A stretch of 41,657 bases of DNA, from the NCBI GenBank assembly GCA_039024315.1, contig JBCCQN010000052.1, forward strand, positions 1 through 41,657, written 5' to 3'. Position 1 is the stretch's first letter. Each line of letters begins with the position of its first letter. Source of the DNA: JBCAWW01 sp039024315 (GTDB lineage: Bacteria; Bacteroidota; Bacteroidia; J057). Below, piece after piece: positions 1-9,013 of this stretch. The notes beneath the pieces were generated by a model. The model saw only the letters and a list, made by a program, of their open reading frames with translations, ran no database searches and was not told where the DNA came from. A program made the translations under genes and the position numbers.

Positions 1-52
1 AACCAGGACCAGAATTTTGTTCCTTTCCACATCGCTCTACAATCTACACAAG

Positions 53-83
53 AAAAAGCCGATCCACCAAAAGGCAGACCGGC
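53..83 (-). terminator. Rho-independent terminator of the giant T9SS protein gene
   Basis: On the minus strand a 7-bp stem (GCCGGTC with GATCGGC, one G-T pair; plus positions 77-83 and 58-64) is followed by a run of five T (plus 53-57). It lies about 30 bases past the stop of the minus-strand gene at 112. The sequence AAAAAGCCGATCCAC is shared with the terminator at 5701. Confidence 0.75.
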
Positions 84-111
84 ACTCTAACCAAAACCTC
101 AACACAAATTT

Positions 112-3100
112 TTATTCCTTGATAATTTTACACTCGGAATGTGTACCGTTAAGGCTTTCAAAAGTTGCGATGTACATCCCGCTAGCGAATTCCTCAGTTG
201 AAATTTCGATTTGATTGCTACCGGGCTCGACAAATAAGTTAAGGCTTTTCACTCTTTGTCCCAAGGCATTTGTGAGAATGAGCTTAAGCTTTTGCGACTC
301 TTGACTGAAGATGTCTACATAAACCCAGTTTTTAGTGGGGACTGGATATACATCCAGCACAGATAATTGTCTATCAGTCAAAAGTTTAGCAGATTTTATT
401 TCGGAGAAATAGCTTTGTCCACTTCGATCGACTTGCTCCAAACGATAATAATATAATAGTTGTGGAATGGCGTCTTGGTCTAAATAATGGTACCCTGCCC
501 CTCCTCCATTAATTGCTTCACTGGCTTTCCAGTCCAGACGCTCGAAATTTTCAGCGTCTAAACTACGCTCAATCCAGAAGCCATTATTATCGTATTCGGC
601 AAGCGTAGTCCAATCCAAGCGAATCGCTTTTTCTTCGGCTTTGGCTGTAAAACCAAGCCAATCAACCGGAAGTGGACATGCGGGACCAAGTGTAAAGCCA
701 AGTACATCCGTACAGCCATTGCTGCCAGTAGCAGTTACGGTATAACTACCAGGCGTCAAGTTTGAAGCCGTAAGGCCAGTTTGTCCATTATCCCAGACAT
801 AAGTGATATTACCGTTACTCCCAGCTCCAGATACGGTAATTGTACCGTCAGAGTCGATACAAGAAGAAGCATCAGTCTGAGACACTACAGTCAAAACCAC
901 AGGGGATTGCGGTCCATTGATAGTTACTGGAAGATTTTCTACGCATCCAGATTGGTCTGTAACAGTAATTGTGTAAGTCCCTGGCCCAAGGCTATCTAAG
1001 GTATTGAGGGTATCATTGATAGCAGTATTCCATTGGTAATCAAAAGGTCCATTACCACCACTGGCATTGACCGTGATGTCGCCGAAGGTATTGCAGTCCG
1101 ACTCCGTCGAACTCAAGAGCGAAATCGCCAAAGGTGCAGGCTCAGCTATGACCGCTTGACTAGTAGTAGTACAACCCGTGGTATTATCGGTAATCGTTAC
1201 ATCATAAGTTCCTGCGGCGAGTCCTGTAGCTGTCGCTAAGTTCCCCCCCATGGGTGCCCATGCGTAAGTGTAATTGTTTGAACCTCCCGTTACGGAAACG
1301 GTAGCTGTACCATTTGCTTGGCCATTGCAATTGGCGTTGATGGTATTGGTAATCAGAGAATTTAAGGTTGCTGGACTCGTTCCTACCAAGGTAGAGACAG
1401 AGTCAATACAGCCTGTAACTTGATCGGTAACAATAACTTCATAGGTACCCGTCAACAATCCAGTAGCGGTAGAGGCTGTCTGGACTGGGTTGGTTTGCCA
1501 CTGATAGGTATAATTGCCACTACCGCCTGCAGCCACGACATTGGCTTGTCCATCCGGCAAACAGCCTTGCGGAACAGTACTGGCATTTAGATTTAGATCA
1601 TTAACCGTTACAGTAACATTATCAACATTGTAACAAAGTCCAGAGGCATTGAAGGCCGTCATGGTATAAGTAGTCGTACTAGTGGGATTGGCAATCACAG
1701 AGTTGCCCGTATTGGAACTTAAGCCGGTAGAAGGTGCCCAATTATAGCTCGCAGCGGCCCCTACGGCAGAAAGCGTAACGCCACCTGTTCCGGCACAAAA
1801 TGCATCATCGGGAACCGTTACCGCAGGTTGTTGCTCCACAATGATGGTTACGGTATCGGCTTGTGTAAGACCGCAGCAATCAGTTTCATATTGCAAGCGC
1901 ACATCGTAGGTCCCAGGAAAGTTGAAGGTGATATTGTTGAGAGACTGAAAAGTCGTCCCCGTATAAGTGTTCGGCGTAGCCGCACCATCTAAATTCCAAT
2001 AATACACATAGCCTGTAGCACCATTGATCGCAGAAAAATCGATAGTTGAACCGGCGCAAATTACGTAATCGCTTCCCATTAAGGGTGCATTTGTACCAGC
2101 CAAGGGCTCGAGAGTGTTTTCTACAATAATATTGGCAAAGCCAGCATATTGGTCAGCCCCACGAATAATATCTTTACGACCAATAGTATTGTATTCAGCT
2201 TGTAAAATAAAGCCCGTTGCAGTGGCTGGCGTTGCACCAGCCCCAAAGTCCCAGAAAGCATTGACAAAAGGCCCTGAGAAAGTAGCTAAGGTATTGGTAC
2301 AAGAAACATTACTCATGGTAATGGTTTGTTGAGCGGCAAGGTTGAAATTGATAATACTAGTTCCGGGTGCATTACCCCCATTTTGGTGCAGGGCTTGCGA
2401 TTGTCCTGTAGCACCGGTCCCCCCTTGACCACCAGCGCCTCCGTCGCCTCCGGCAGCACCATTACCGCCAGCACCTATATTGACACCAGCTGCATTGCCA
2501 TAAGTCGAACCCAAACCAGCATTGCCGCCATTGCCACCAGCACCACCAGCGCCGCCAGCACCACCTATACCAGCCGCTCCTGCGTTAATATTACAATCTC
2601 GGAAATTCCCGTTCGCGCCATTATTGAAGAGGTAAACACCGTAAGAAGAGCCGCCACCAAGGCCGCCTGAGCCGCCTGAGCCACCTTCTCCGCCGCCACC
2701 ACCACCGCCGCCGCCGCTACCCGCACCGTCGTTACAGCAGGCCCCACAGCCTTCGCCACCGCCGCCGCCGCCACCACCGCCGCCAGCACCGCCTTGACCA
2801 TCAGTACCTGCTCCTGCAGCAGCACCAGGTACCCAATAGCCCAAGGTATGAGCACCCGCAGGCCCATTGGCACCAATAGTCCCGTTGACCCCATCTGCAC
2901 CAGCCACGGCATTGGTCCCCGGATCTCCACTTTGGCCACTACAGCCTCCGTCACCATTCCCGCCAAAACCTAGATTAAATGCCGTACCGCCGTTATTGGG
3001 GAGTGCACCGCGGCCACCATCGCCGCCTTCATTTTCTGCTTCACCACCGCTACCGCCACCACCACCAGCACCGCCGGAACGATAGTCTGTAGAGGCAACA

Positions 3101-5442
3101 CCATTGGCGCCATCATTACCTGCCCCGCAACATCCGCGCTGCTCTCCAACCTGACCCGCAAAATTGGAACAACAAGAAGCTGCCGTAACTGGGTCTAAGC
3201 CACCTGCACCACCAGCACCACCATTAGCGCCACCACCAGCACCGCCATCACCACCATCACCTGCATTAGCTTGTATGTTATCGCTACCAGCCGCTCCAGC
3301 ACCACCATTGCCACCGTTTACCCCAGCTGTGCCAGCTGTACCAGCTGCCCCTGCTCCCGCAGCTCCGGTGATGATTTGCACTCTGACAAAGTCATAATCA
3401 GAACAATTCGTAAGGTGGACCCCATAATTTGAAGTTCCCGCACTTGTGGCGTCCAAGGTTTGAATCGTTAGATCTTGAAAACGAAAATTGCTAGCCGCTG
3501 TAATTTCAAAGGCCGAGATACGATCCGCATTTGCTGGACCGACTGGATTAGCCGCCGATCTCAAAACAGTTGTAGCACCAGGTACACTAGTTTTGTCCCA
3601 GTTGCTCCCTTGCACAAAACCACCTTCTAGCGTGAGATTGCCTTGGATATTGGTAATTGCATCATCAATGCTATAAGTGCCCGTAGCCATTTTGATTACC
3701 AAATCTGTGCAATTCGCTTGATTGATGGCGTTGACGAGAGAGGCAGGATTAGCTTGGGTTCCGGAACCTGTACCGGTGGGAGTCACATAAATCACATTAC
3801 ATTGTCCAGAGCCAGGCTGAGCGACATTCACTGTCGTACTGGCCGAGGCCTGGCATCCATTGGCATCCGAAACATTGACGGTATAGGTGGTAGTCGCCGC
3901 CGGAGAGACAATTTCTGTGGCTCCTGCGCCTCCACTACTCCAGTTAAAGTTGGTAGCAGTCGGTGCGTTCGCTGTAAGCGTAACATTCGACCCCGGACAA
4001 GTATAAGCTACTGGCGGAGAGACCGAAAGATTTGGTAAAGGATTGACCGTAACGGTTACATATTCTTCCGCGGAGCAGCCATTGGGAAAGTCTGCAATCA
4101 CCGTATAAGTAGTAGTGACTGTAGGACTAGCCGTTGGATTGGCCACCATACTATTGGATAAACCAGTAGCGGGACTCCAAGTGTAGCTAGTCGCCCCAGC
4201 CCCAAAGGCAGTCAGATTAACACTTTGCCCCTCGCATATGCTTTGGTCTCCACCAGTGGTAATTGAATTACTAGTGGTGGTTACATTGACTGTAAAAGCA
4301 TAAGTAGCAGAAGCCGTCAAAGGACAATTATCATCTTGCACTGAAACGGTAAAAAAGTAAGTACCAGCATCCCCAGCAGTAGGTTGCCAGCAAAAGGTTC
4401 CTACTGGAGCAGTCGTGTTATTATTGGTAATTGTAAAGGTGCCATTGGGAATACCATTGTTCCAAAAACCAAACACATTATCTCCGTCAGCATCGCTCAT
4501 ATTAATATCAAAACAGAAGTTTTGCCCCACACAGATATCCACGTCAAAATCATTGACACTACCATTGACTCCGGTTGCTACAGGTGGCGTATTGGTACAA
4601 CCAATGACGCTAAACTGCATATCTCGCACTGTTTCACCTATTTTCACCCCGCCGCGGAACTCTTCTACCAAAACACAGATTACACCAATTTGTATTTGAT
4701 TAGGAGTAAAACTGATTTCGCCAGTCGTATTATTGACCGTAACTCCAGCAGCAGTCGCTAAAGGAGTAAGCGCATTGAAACCAGCGCCATATATGACGTT
4801 TTGGACATTGTCTTGCTGGCAGTTTACCAAGGAGAATACCAACTGATCTCCGTCAGGATCCGTAACTCCATGATTGTAAATCACAGGCTGATTGACACAG
4901 ACAATGGGAGTAGGGATGTTATTGAAAACTGGCGAATTGTTACAAGGATTGATGGTATTGTCCAGAGTTGCCTCAACGTAGATGGATTGGTTGCCAGGAT
5001 TAGCCAAGGTAGTAATCGCATAATTACGACAGCAATTTTTCCAAGAAAGCACCCAATCATCACCACAGCCATTGGGAAGGTTGAGCGTTCCCGTATAGGT
5101 ATATTGCTCGATACCAAACTGCACATTACCACCGGCACAGGCACTCGTCTGTGAAGGACAAAGCGGGGTAACGTCAATTGGAAAACTAGGTTGAGTAAGG
5201 ACTAGGGATGAATTTACGCCGCAAGTAGCCGAGCTAAAGTTGACGGTTTGGGTAGAGATGGGCAGAATACCTGCACAGTCTCGGAATAAAGTAAGCGTTA
5301 CCTGATACTGATTAGGACCAGTACAAAAGTAGGTAATGTCTGCCCCCATGATATGGGTAGCTTTGAGAGAGGAAAAAGAGAGCAAGCTAAAAAAAAGGAG
5401 CAAGGCCAGATAGCGGCCCCGGATAAAGGTAAACTTTTTCAT
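112..5442 (-). CDS. Giant secreted T9SS (type A) protein with Gly-rich core, Ig-like and SprB repeats
   Basis: A 1776-residue protein, probably exported by Sec and then across the outer membrane by the type IX system, to be surface-bound or released. It has a signal peptide (about 1-28), then a conserved Bacteroidota N-terminal domain (THIMGADITYFCTGP...), cadherin/PKD-like segments, a parallel beta-helix-like stretch (about 560-690), and a glycine-rich core (about 690-1015) with Gly in every third position in places. PKD and Ig-like domains follow, then SprB-like repeats (about 1275-1530, pattern GGSGNYTYQW / GTYEVIVTD). Near the end is the usual T9SS passenger segment (WTTLAEYDNNGFWIERS) and a type A sorting domain (about 1690-1776, VYPVPTKNWVYVDI). 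The ATG at 5442 directly precedes the signal peptide. The gene stands alone, with its own terminator. Role is inferred only as an adhesin or surface-layer/matrix protein; no enzyme motif was seen. Confidence 0.85.
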   Translation of the reverse strand: MKKFTFIRGRYLALLLFFSLLSFSSLKATHIMGADITYFCTGPNQYQVTLTLFRDCAGILPISTQTVNFSSATCGVNSSLVLTQPSFPIDVTPLCPSQTSACAGGNVQFGIEQYTYTGTLNLPNGCGDDWVLSWKNCCRNYAITTLANPGNQSIYVEATLDNTINPCNNSPVFNNIPTPIVCVNQPVIYNHGVTDPDGDQLVFSLVNCQQDNVQNVIYGAGFNALTPLATAAGVTVNNTTGEISFTPNQIQIGVICVLVEEFRGGVKIGETVRDMQFSVIGCTNTPPVATGVNGSVNDFDVDICVGQNFCFDINMSDADGDNVFGFWNNGIPNGTFTITNNNTTAPVGTFCWQPTAGDAGTYFFTVSVQDDNCPLTASATYAFTVNVTTTSNSITTGGDQSICEGQSVNLTAFGAGATSYTWSPATGLSNSMVANPTASPTVTTTYTVIADFPNGCSAEEYVTVTVNPLPNLSVSPPVAYTCPGSNVTLTANAPTATNFNWSSGGAGATEIVSPAATTTYTVNVSDANGCQASASTTVNVAQPGSGQCNVIYVTPTGTGSGTQANPASLVNAINQANCTDLVIKMATGTYSIDDAITNIQGNLTLEGGFVQGSNWDKTSVPGATTVLRSAANPVGPANADRISAFEITAASNFRFQDLTIQTLDATSAGTSNYGVHLTNCSDYDFVRVQIITGAAGAGAAGTAGTAGVNGGNGGAGAAGSDNIQANAGDGGDGGAGGGANGGAGGAGGLDPVTAASCCSNFAGQVGEQRGCCGAGNDGANGVASTDYRSGGAGGGGGSGGEAENEGGDGGRGALPNNGGTAFNLGFGGNGDGGCSGQSGDPGTNAVAGADGVNGTIGANGPAGAHTLGYWVPGAAAGAGTDGQGGAGGGGGGGGGGEGCGACCNDGAGSGGGGGGGGGEGGSGGSGGLGGGSSYGVYLFNNGANGNFRDCNINAGAAGIGGAGGAGGAGGNGGNAGLGSTYGNAAGVNIGAGGNGAAGGDGGAGGQGGTGATGQSQALHQNGGNAPGTSIINFNLAAQQTITMSNVSCTNTLATFSGPFVNAFWDFGAGATPATATGFILQAEYNTIGRKDIIRGADQYAGFANIIVENTLEPLAGTNAPLMGSDYVICAGSTIDFSAINGATGYVYYWNLDGAATPNTYTGTTFQSLNNITFNFPGTYDVRLQYETDCCGLTQADTVTIIVEQQPAVTVPDDAFCAGTGGVTLSAVGAAASYNWAPSTGLSSNTGNSVIANPTSTTTYTMTAFNASGLCYNVDNVTVTVNDLNLNASTVPQGCLPDGQANVVAAGGSGNYTYQWQTNPVQTASTATGLLTGTYEVIVTDQVTGCIDSVSTLVGTSPATLNSLITNTINANCNGQANGTATVSVTGGSNNYTYAWAPMGGNLATATGLAAGTYDVTITDNTTGCTTTSQAVIAEPAPLAISLLSSTESDCNTFGDITVNASGGNGPFDYQWNTAINDTLNTLDSLGPGTYTITVTDQSGCVENLPVTINGPQSPVVLTVVSQTDASSCIDSDGTITVSGAGSNGNITYVWDNGQTGLTASNLTPGSYTVTATGSNGCTDVLGFTLGPACPLPVDWLGFTAKAEEKAIRLDWTTLAEYDNNGFWIERSLDAENFERLDWKASEAINGGGAGYHYLDQDAIPQLLYYYRLEQVDRSGQSYFSEIKSAKLLTDRQLSVLDVYPVPTKNWVYVDIFSQESQKLKLILTNALGQRVKSLNLFVEPGSNQIEISTEEFASGMYIATFESLNGTHSECKIIKE
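2400..3370 (-). repeat. Glycine-codon (GGN) low-complexity tract inside the giant gene
   Basis: The plus strand is dominated by CCN triplets (ccaccgccgccgccaccac and similar), the complement of GGN glycine codons. This encodes about 320 residues rich in Gly, Ala, Asn and Asp. The strong base bias creates long open antisense and out-of-frame ORFs rich in Pro, Ala or Val that are not genes. A beta-helix-like rung (SSYGVYLFNN...FRDCNI) interrupts the tract near 2570-2650. Confidence 0.85.
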
Positions 5443-5700
5443 GTAGTGTTTGGTATTTGGGTCGCTCCACTACCGACACTCTCCATACGTAAAGCGAACA
5501 GAGAAACAGTCGATGAATCAGTGCAGTATTAGGGAAAAAGCACCATTATCCTTTGCTTAAATAAACCATTTTTCCGCACGAAAATCAATCTGAAAAGCAG
5601 GAATATTTTGAATATGAGAAAATGTTAACCTAATAAAATAATTAGCCTATTTAGACGTTATGTAGGTTTTTCTCATCAAATCAGCTTTGGGGAAGGACAC
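5443..5700. other. Intergenic region upstream of the giant gene
   Basis: About 260 AT-rich bases between the giant gene's start and the atpC terminator. It should contain the promoter of the minus-strand giant gene, but I found no convincing TTG / TAnnTTTG pair on that strand. No ORF or RNA gene was seen. Confidence 0.5.
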
Positions 5701-5731
5701 AAAAAAAGCCGATCCACAGATGCGGACCAGC
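5701..5731 (-). terminator. Rho-independent terminator of the atpD-atpC operon
   Basis: On the minus strand GCTGGTCC (plus 5724-5731) pairs with GGATCGGC (plus 5708-5715), 8 bp with two G-T pairs and an 8-nt loop, followed by seven T (plus 5701-5707). It sits about 45 bases past the atpC stop. Confidence 0.85.
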
Positions 5732-5777
5732 CCTTTTACAACAAACAAACACAGTATCTTCAAGCCTTAATAAAATC

Positions 5778-6038
5778 CTAAGATTCTATTACTTTCTCTA
5801 GGAGAATGATGGCTTTATTATTCAGTACTTCGATCACTCCATCTTGTGCATTGAAAGCAACTTCTTCGCCATTTTCTTGCACAATTTTCACTTTGCCTTT
5901 ACCCAAAGTAGAAATGATCGGTGCGTGATTATACAAAACCTGAAAGCTTCCCATAGAGCCGGGAACTAGCACGCTCTGTACGCTACCAGAAAAGACTTGG
6001 CGTTCCGGAGTAGCAATTTCAAGTTCAAAATTTTTCAT
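5778..6038 (-). CDS. atpC: F1F0 ATP synthase epsilon subunit (short form)
   Basis: An 86-residue protein matching the N-terminal beta-sandwich of the F1 epsilon subunit (FELEIATPERQVFSG, then VPGSMGSFQVLYNHAPIIS). This part sits on the gamma subunit in the rotor stalk. The C-terminal helical hairpin found in E. coli epsilon (about 50 residues), which inhibits ATP hydrolysis, is absent. Such short epsilon subunits are common in Bacteroidota, so this is not a truncation. The ATG at 6038 begins the conserved domain, and the gene lies 35 bases after atpD, surely in one operon with it. No other ATP synthase genes are in the window, which fits the split atp clusters of this phylum. Confidence 0.95.
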   Translation of the reverse strand: MKNFELEIATPERQVFSGSVQSVLVPGSMGSFQVLYNHAPIISTLGKGKVKIVQENGEEVAFNAQDGVIEVLNNKAIILLEKVIES

Positions 6039-6073
6039 CTAAATATCAAGTTTTGCGTGCGATCTGGTGAATA

Positions 6074-7591
6074 TTAGGCTTCTGCCAACATAGCTTCACC
6101 AGCAGCAATTACTTCGTCGATACCTCCTTTGAGGTAGAATGCAGCCTCTGGAAGGTAATCTAGCTCACCGTCAAGGATCAAGTTGAAAGAACGGATAGTA
6201 TCCTCAATTTCAACAAATTTCCCTTCTAGACCGGTAAACTGAGTCGCTACGAAGAATGGCTGGGATAGGAATTTCTGGATCTTACGAGCACGCTCAACCG
6301 CACGCTTGTCTTCATCAGAAAGTTCGTCCATACCCAAGATCGCAATGATATCTTGCAATTCTTTGTACTTCTGTAGGATCTGAATTACGCGCTGTGCACA
6401 AGCATAATGGTCATTACCCACAATCTCAGGAGCCAAAATACGAGAGGTGGAAGTCAATGGATCCACAGATGGATAGATACCCAAAGAAGCCAAAGCACGG
6501 GAAAGCTCAGTGGTTGCATCCAAGTGAGCAAATGTCGTAGCTGGGGCAGGGTCGGTATAATCATCCGCAGGTACGTAGATAGCCTGAATTGAGGTGATAG
6601 AACCACGCTTAGTAGAAGTGATTCGTTCCTGCATCGCCCCCATCTCAGAAGCGAGTGTAGGCTGGTAACCTACCGCTGAAGGCATACGACCAAGAAGTGC
6701 AGATACCTCAGAACCAGCTTGGGTAAAGCGGAAGATGTTATCGATAAAGAATAGTACATCACGGCCAGTGGCAGCGTCTTTGTCTCCATCACGGAAGTAC
6801 TCAGCAATGGTCAAACCCGTCAAAGCAACACGAGCACGGGCACCGGGAGGCTCGTTCATCTGACCAAATACCATGGTAAGTTTAGAGCTTTCAAGATGCT
6901 TATAATCTACGGCATCAAGATCCCAACCTCCTTCTTCAAGGCTGTGCTCAAACTTCTCACCATAACGTACTACGTTGGCTTCGATCATCTCACGAAGGAT
7001 ATCGTTTCCTTCACGAGTACGCTCACCAACACCAGCAAATACGGAAAGACCGTCGTGCTTCAGGGCGATGTTGTTGATCAATTCCTGAATCAATACGGTT
7101 TTACCAACACCAGCACCACCAAATAGACCAATCTTACCTCCTTTGAGATAAGGAGCAAGCAAGTCGATTACTTTGATACCCGTATATAATACCTCAGCTT
7201 CTACTTTCAAGTCTTCAAACTTAGGAGCAGAACCGTGGATAGAATAGCGAACTTCTGACTCAGGTGCTTTTAGGCCATCAATTGCAGTACCGGTAACGTT
7301 GAATAGACGTCCCATGATCTGTGGTCCTGTAGGTACTGAGATGGTCGAGCCCATATCTTTGACAGGCATGCCACGCTCAATACCATCTGTAGAATCCATA
7401 GAGATGGCACGCACACGACTTTCACCTAGATGCTGCTGAACTTCTAGCACCAAAGGATCTTGGCCTGCACGTTCGATTTCGAGAGCGTTAAGGATGCGGG
7501 GAAGTGTAGCGTCTTCAGCGCTAAAATCCACGTCAATTACCGGCCCAATCACCTGGGCCACTTTTCCTATATTCATTGTAGAATCAGACAT
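6074..7591 (-). CDS. atpD: F1F0 ATP synthase beta subunit
   Basis: The catalytic beta subunit of F1, about 505 residues, which makes ATP from ADP and phosphate at the cytoplasmic face of the membrane. It has the Walker A motif GGAGVGKT at about 158-165, the Walker B/DELSEED-side region (DVLFFIDNIFRFTQAG), the catalytic Glu in GERTREGND, and the signature ALASLGIYPSVDPLTS. The reading frame is open further upstream to a TTG at 7609, but I chose the ATG at 7591 (MSDSTMNIGKVAQ); another ATG at 7576 (MNIGKVAQV) fits the family equally well. It is followed by atpC and a terminator. The upstream region is divergent to a glycosyltransferase gene and holds three DnaA boxes. Confidence 0.97.
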   Translation of the reverse strand: MSDSTMNIGKVAQVIGPVIDVDFSAEDATLPRILNALEIERAGQDPLVLEVQQHLGESRVRAISMDSTDGIERGMPVKDMGSTISVPTGPQIMGRLFNVTGTAIDGLKAPESEVRYSIHGSAPKFEDLKVEAEVLYTGIKVIDLLAPYLKGGKIGLFGGAGVGKTVLIQELINNIALKHDGLSVFAGVGERTREGNDILREMIEANVVRYGEKFEHSLEEGGWDLDAVDYKHLESSKLTMVFGQMNEPPGARARVALTGLTIAEYFRDGDKDAATGRDVLFFIDNIFRFTQAGSEVSALLGRMPSAVGYQPTLASEMGAMQERITSTKRGSITSIQAIYVPADDYTDPAPATTFAHLDATTELSRALASLGIYPSVDPLTSTSRILAPEIVGNDHYACAQRVIQILQKYKELQDIIAILGMDELSDEDKRAVERARKIQKFLSQPFFVATQFTGLEGKFVEIEDTIRSFNLILDGELDYLPEAAFYLKGGIDEVIAAGEAMLAEA

Positions 7592-7609
7592 ATTTTGACT
7601 GAGGGTCAA

Positions 7610-7770
7610 GTATTAGATAATATCTTTCTAAAAATCGGGCGCAAGTTAAGTTCAGCCTAAGAAATAAACAAACCTTTTAAAGACATTATAAATGGATTTT
7701 CCTTACTTTTCCACCAGTTTTACCGACTTATCCACATCCTAATTGTGGATAAACCCAGTATGTGGATAAA
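7610..7770. other. AT-rich intergenic region with three perfect DnaA boxes (possible oriC)
   Basis: Three exact copies of TTATCCACA: 7728-7736 (plus), 7744-7752 (minus) and 7761-7769 (minus), at 16-17-base intervals. Next to them is an AT-rich stretch (7611-7700, about 27% G+C by my count). Genes on both sides are transcribed away from this point. The clustered boxes are seen directly; that they form a replication origin is inference. The region must also hold the promoters for atpD (minus) and the glycosyltransferase (plus). Confidence 0.5.
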
Positions 7771-9006
7771 ATGCCCATCGATACCCAAAGAACCTACCTC
7801 CAAAAGCATCGTTTTGCCCCCAGACAGATCGAAACTCCTCCTGATCGAGGCCTAACTACTGTTGTTGTCATCCCTTCCCATCGCGAACCTAAGCTGCTGC
7901 CAACGCTTCAATCCCTCGAACAATGTCAGCCCCCTAAGGGTAAAGTGGAAATCATCCTCGTCTTCAATTCTTCTATCAAAGCAGAGGAGAGGGTAAGACA
8001 ATTTCATCAGCAACAGATACAGGAAGTTAAGCGTTGGGCGAAGGCCAAAAAACGAAACCATAGCTATCATTGCCTGCATTTTGATCAATTACCTCATAAA
8101 CATGCGGGAGTAGGCTTAGCCAGAAAGATCGGCATGGACGAGGCAGTGGATCGCTTTGAGCAGATCGATCACGATGGCATCATTTTTTGTACTGATGGGG
8201 ACACAAGCGTAGCGGACAATTATCTAGTTGAGGTAGAGGCAGCATTTCATGCGAACGCTAAGTTGGAGGCCATCGGCTTGGATTTTGAACATCCCCTTAA
8301 GGGAAAAAATCATCCTCCAGAAGTATATCGAGCCATCATTCAGTACGAGTTATTTCTTCGGTATTATATAGGAGGCCTTCGTTTTGCAGGCTTTCCCTAT
8401 GCCTTTCATACCATCGGTTCAGCCATGGCGGTACGGTCTTCAGCCTACCAAAAGCGGGGCGGCATGAATCGTCGCAAAGCCGGAGAAGATTTTTATTTCC
8501 TCCATAAGTTTATTCCAGAAGGTAGATTCCAAGAGTTGACCTCCACGCGAGTGTACCCATCCCCTCGTCCCAGTGATCGAGTGCCATTTGGTACAGGCCG
8601 AGCGATCAGTAAATATTTGGCAGGAAATCAAAGCATTTATCCGACTTATGATCCAAGGACTTTTTCGGACCTCAAGACCTTATTCGATCAAGTAAAGGAC
8701 TTGTACACCAAGGCGCCTCAGGCTTTAGCCCCTAGCGTACAAGCGTTCTGCGAAGCAGAAAATTTTGAAACCAAACTACCTGAGCTAAGGGCCAATGTCC
8801 GAAACCTAGCTTCTTTTCCCAAACGTTTTTACCAATGGTTTGATGCCCTTAAGGTGTTGAAATACGTGCATTTTGCGCGTGATCACTATTACCCAGAAGT
8901 GGAGGTGGGACAAGCGGCGGCTGATCTTTGGGAGACGCGCCTAGGCGAACGCTTAAGTCTAAATCATCAGGATTGGCTTCTCAAGTACCGTACGCAACAA
9001 AAGTGA
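7771..9006 (+). CDS. Family 2 glycosyltransferase-like protein
   Basis: A cytoplasmic GT-A-fold protein of 411 residues with no clear membrane segment. It has the GT2 start strand (TVVVIPSHREPKLLPTLQSL, about 30-49), an Asp-Gly-Asp metal/nucleotide-sugar motif in FCTDGDTSVADNYL (about 142-144), and an acceptor-side AGEDFYFLHKF motif typical of GT2 enzymes. The substrate cannot be told from the sequence. An in-frame GTG lies at 7762, but it falls inside the third DnaA box, so I prefer the ATG at 7771. The gene is convergent with the ABC ATPase gene, with only 7 bases between the stops and no terminator visible. Confidence 0.8.
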   Translation: MPIDTQRTYLQKHRFAPRQIETPPDRGLTTVVVIPSHREPKLLPTLQSLEQCQPPKGKVEIILVFNSSIKAEERVRQFHQQQIQEVKRWAKAKKRNHSYHCLHFDQLPHKHAGVGLARKIGMDEAVDRFEQIDHDGIIFCTDGDTSVADNYLVEVEAAFHANAKLEAIGLDFEHPLKGKNHPPEVYRAIIQYELFLRYYIGGLRFAGFPYAFHTIGSAMAVRSSAYQKRGGMNRRKAGEDFYFLHKFIPEGRFQELTSTRVYPSPRPSDRVPFGTGRAISKYLAGNQSIYPTYDPRTFSDLKTLFDQVKDLYTKAPQALAPSVQAFCEAENFETKLPELRANVRNLASFPKRFYQWFDALKVLKYVHFARDHYYPEVEVGQAAADLWETRLGERLSLNHQDWLLKYRTQQK

Positions 9007-9013
9007 TGCTCTC

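Noticed and set aside
2326..3397. Several open frames on the plus strand and in a second minus frame, rich in Pro, Ala or Val
   Set aside because: They are by-products of the GGN/CCN repeat bias in the Gly-rich tract of the real gene and look like no known family.
5778..6038. Truncated atpC
   Set aside because: Loss of the C-terminal hairpin is normal for Bacteroidota epsilon subunits.
7592..7609. Longer atpD from a TTG at 7609
   Set aside because: The extra six residues match nothing in the family and ATG starts are available at 7591 and 7576.
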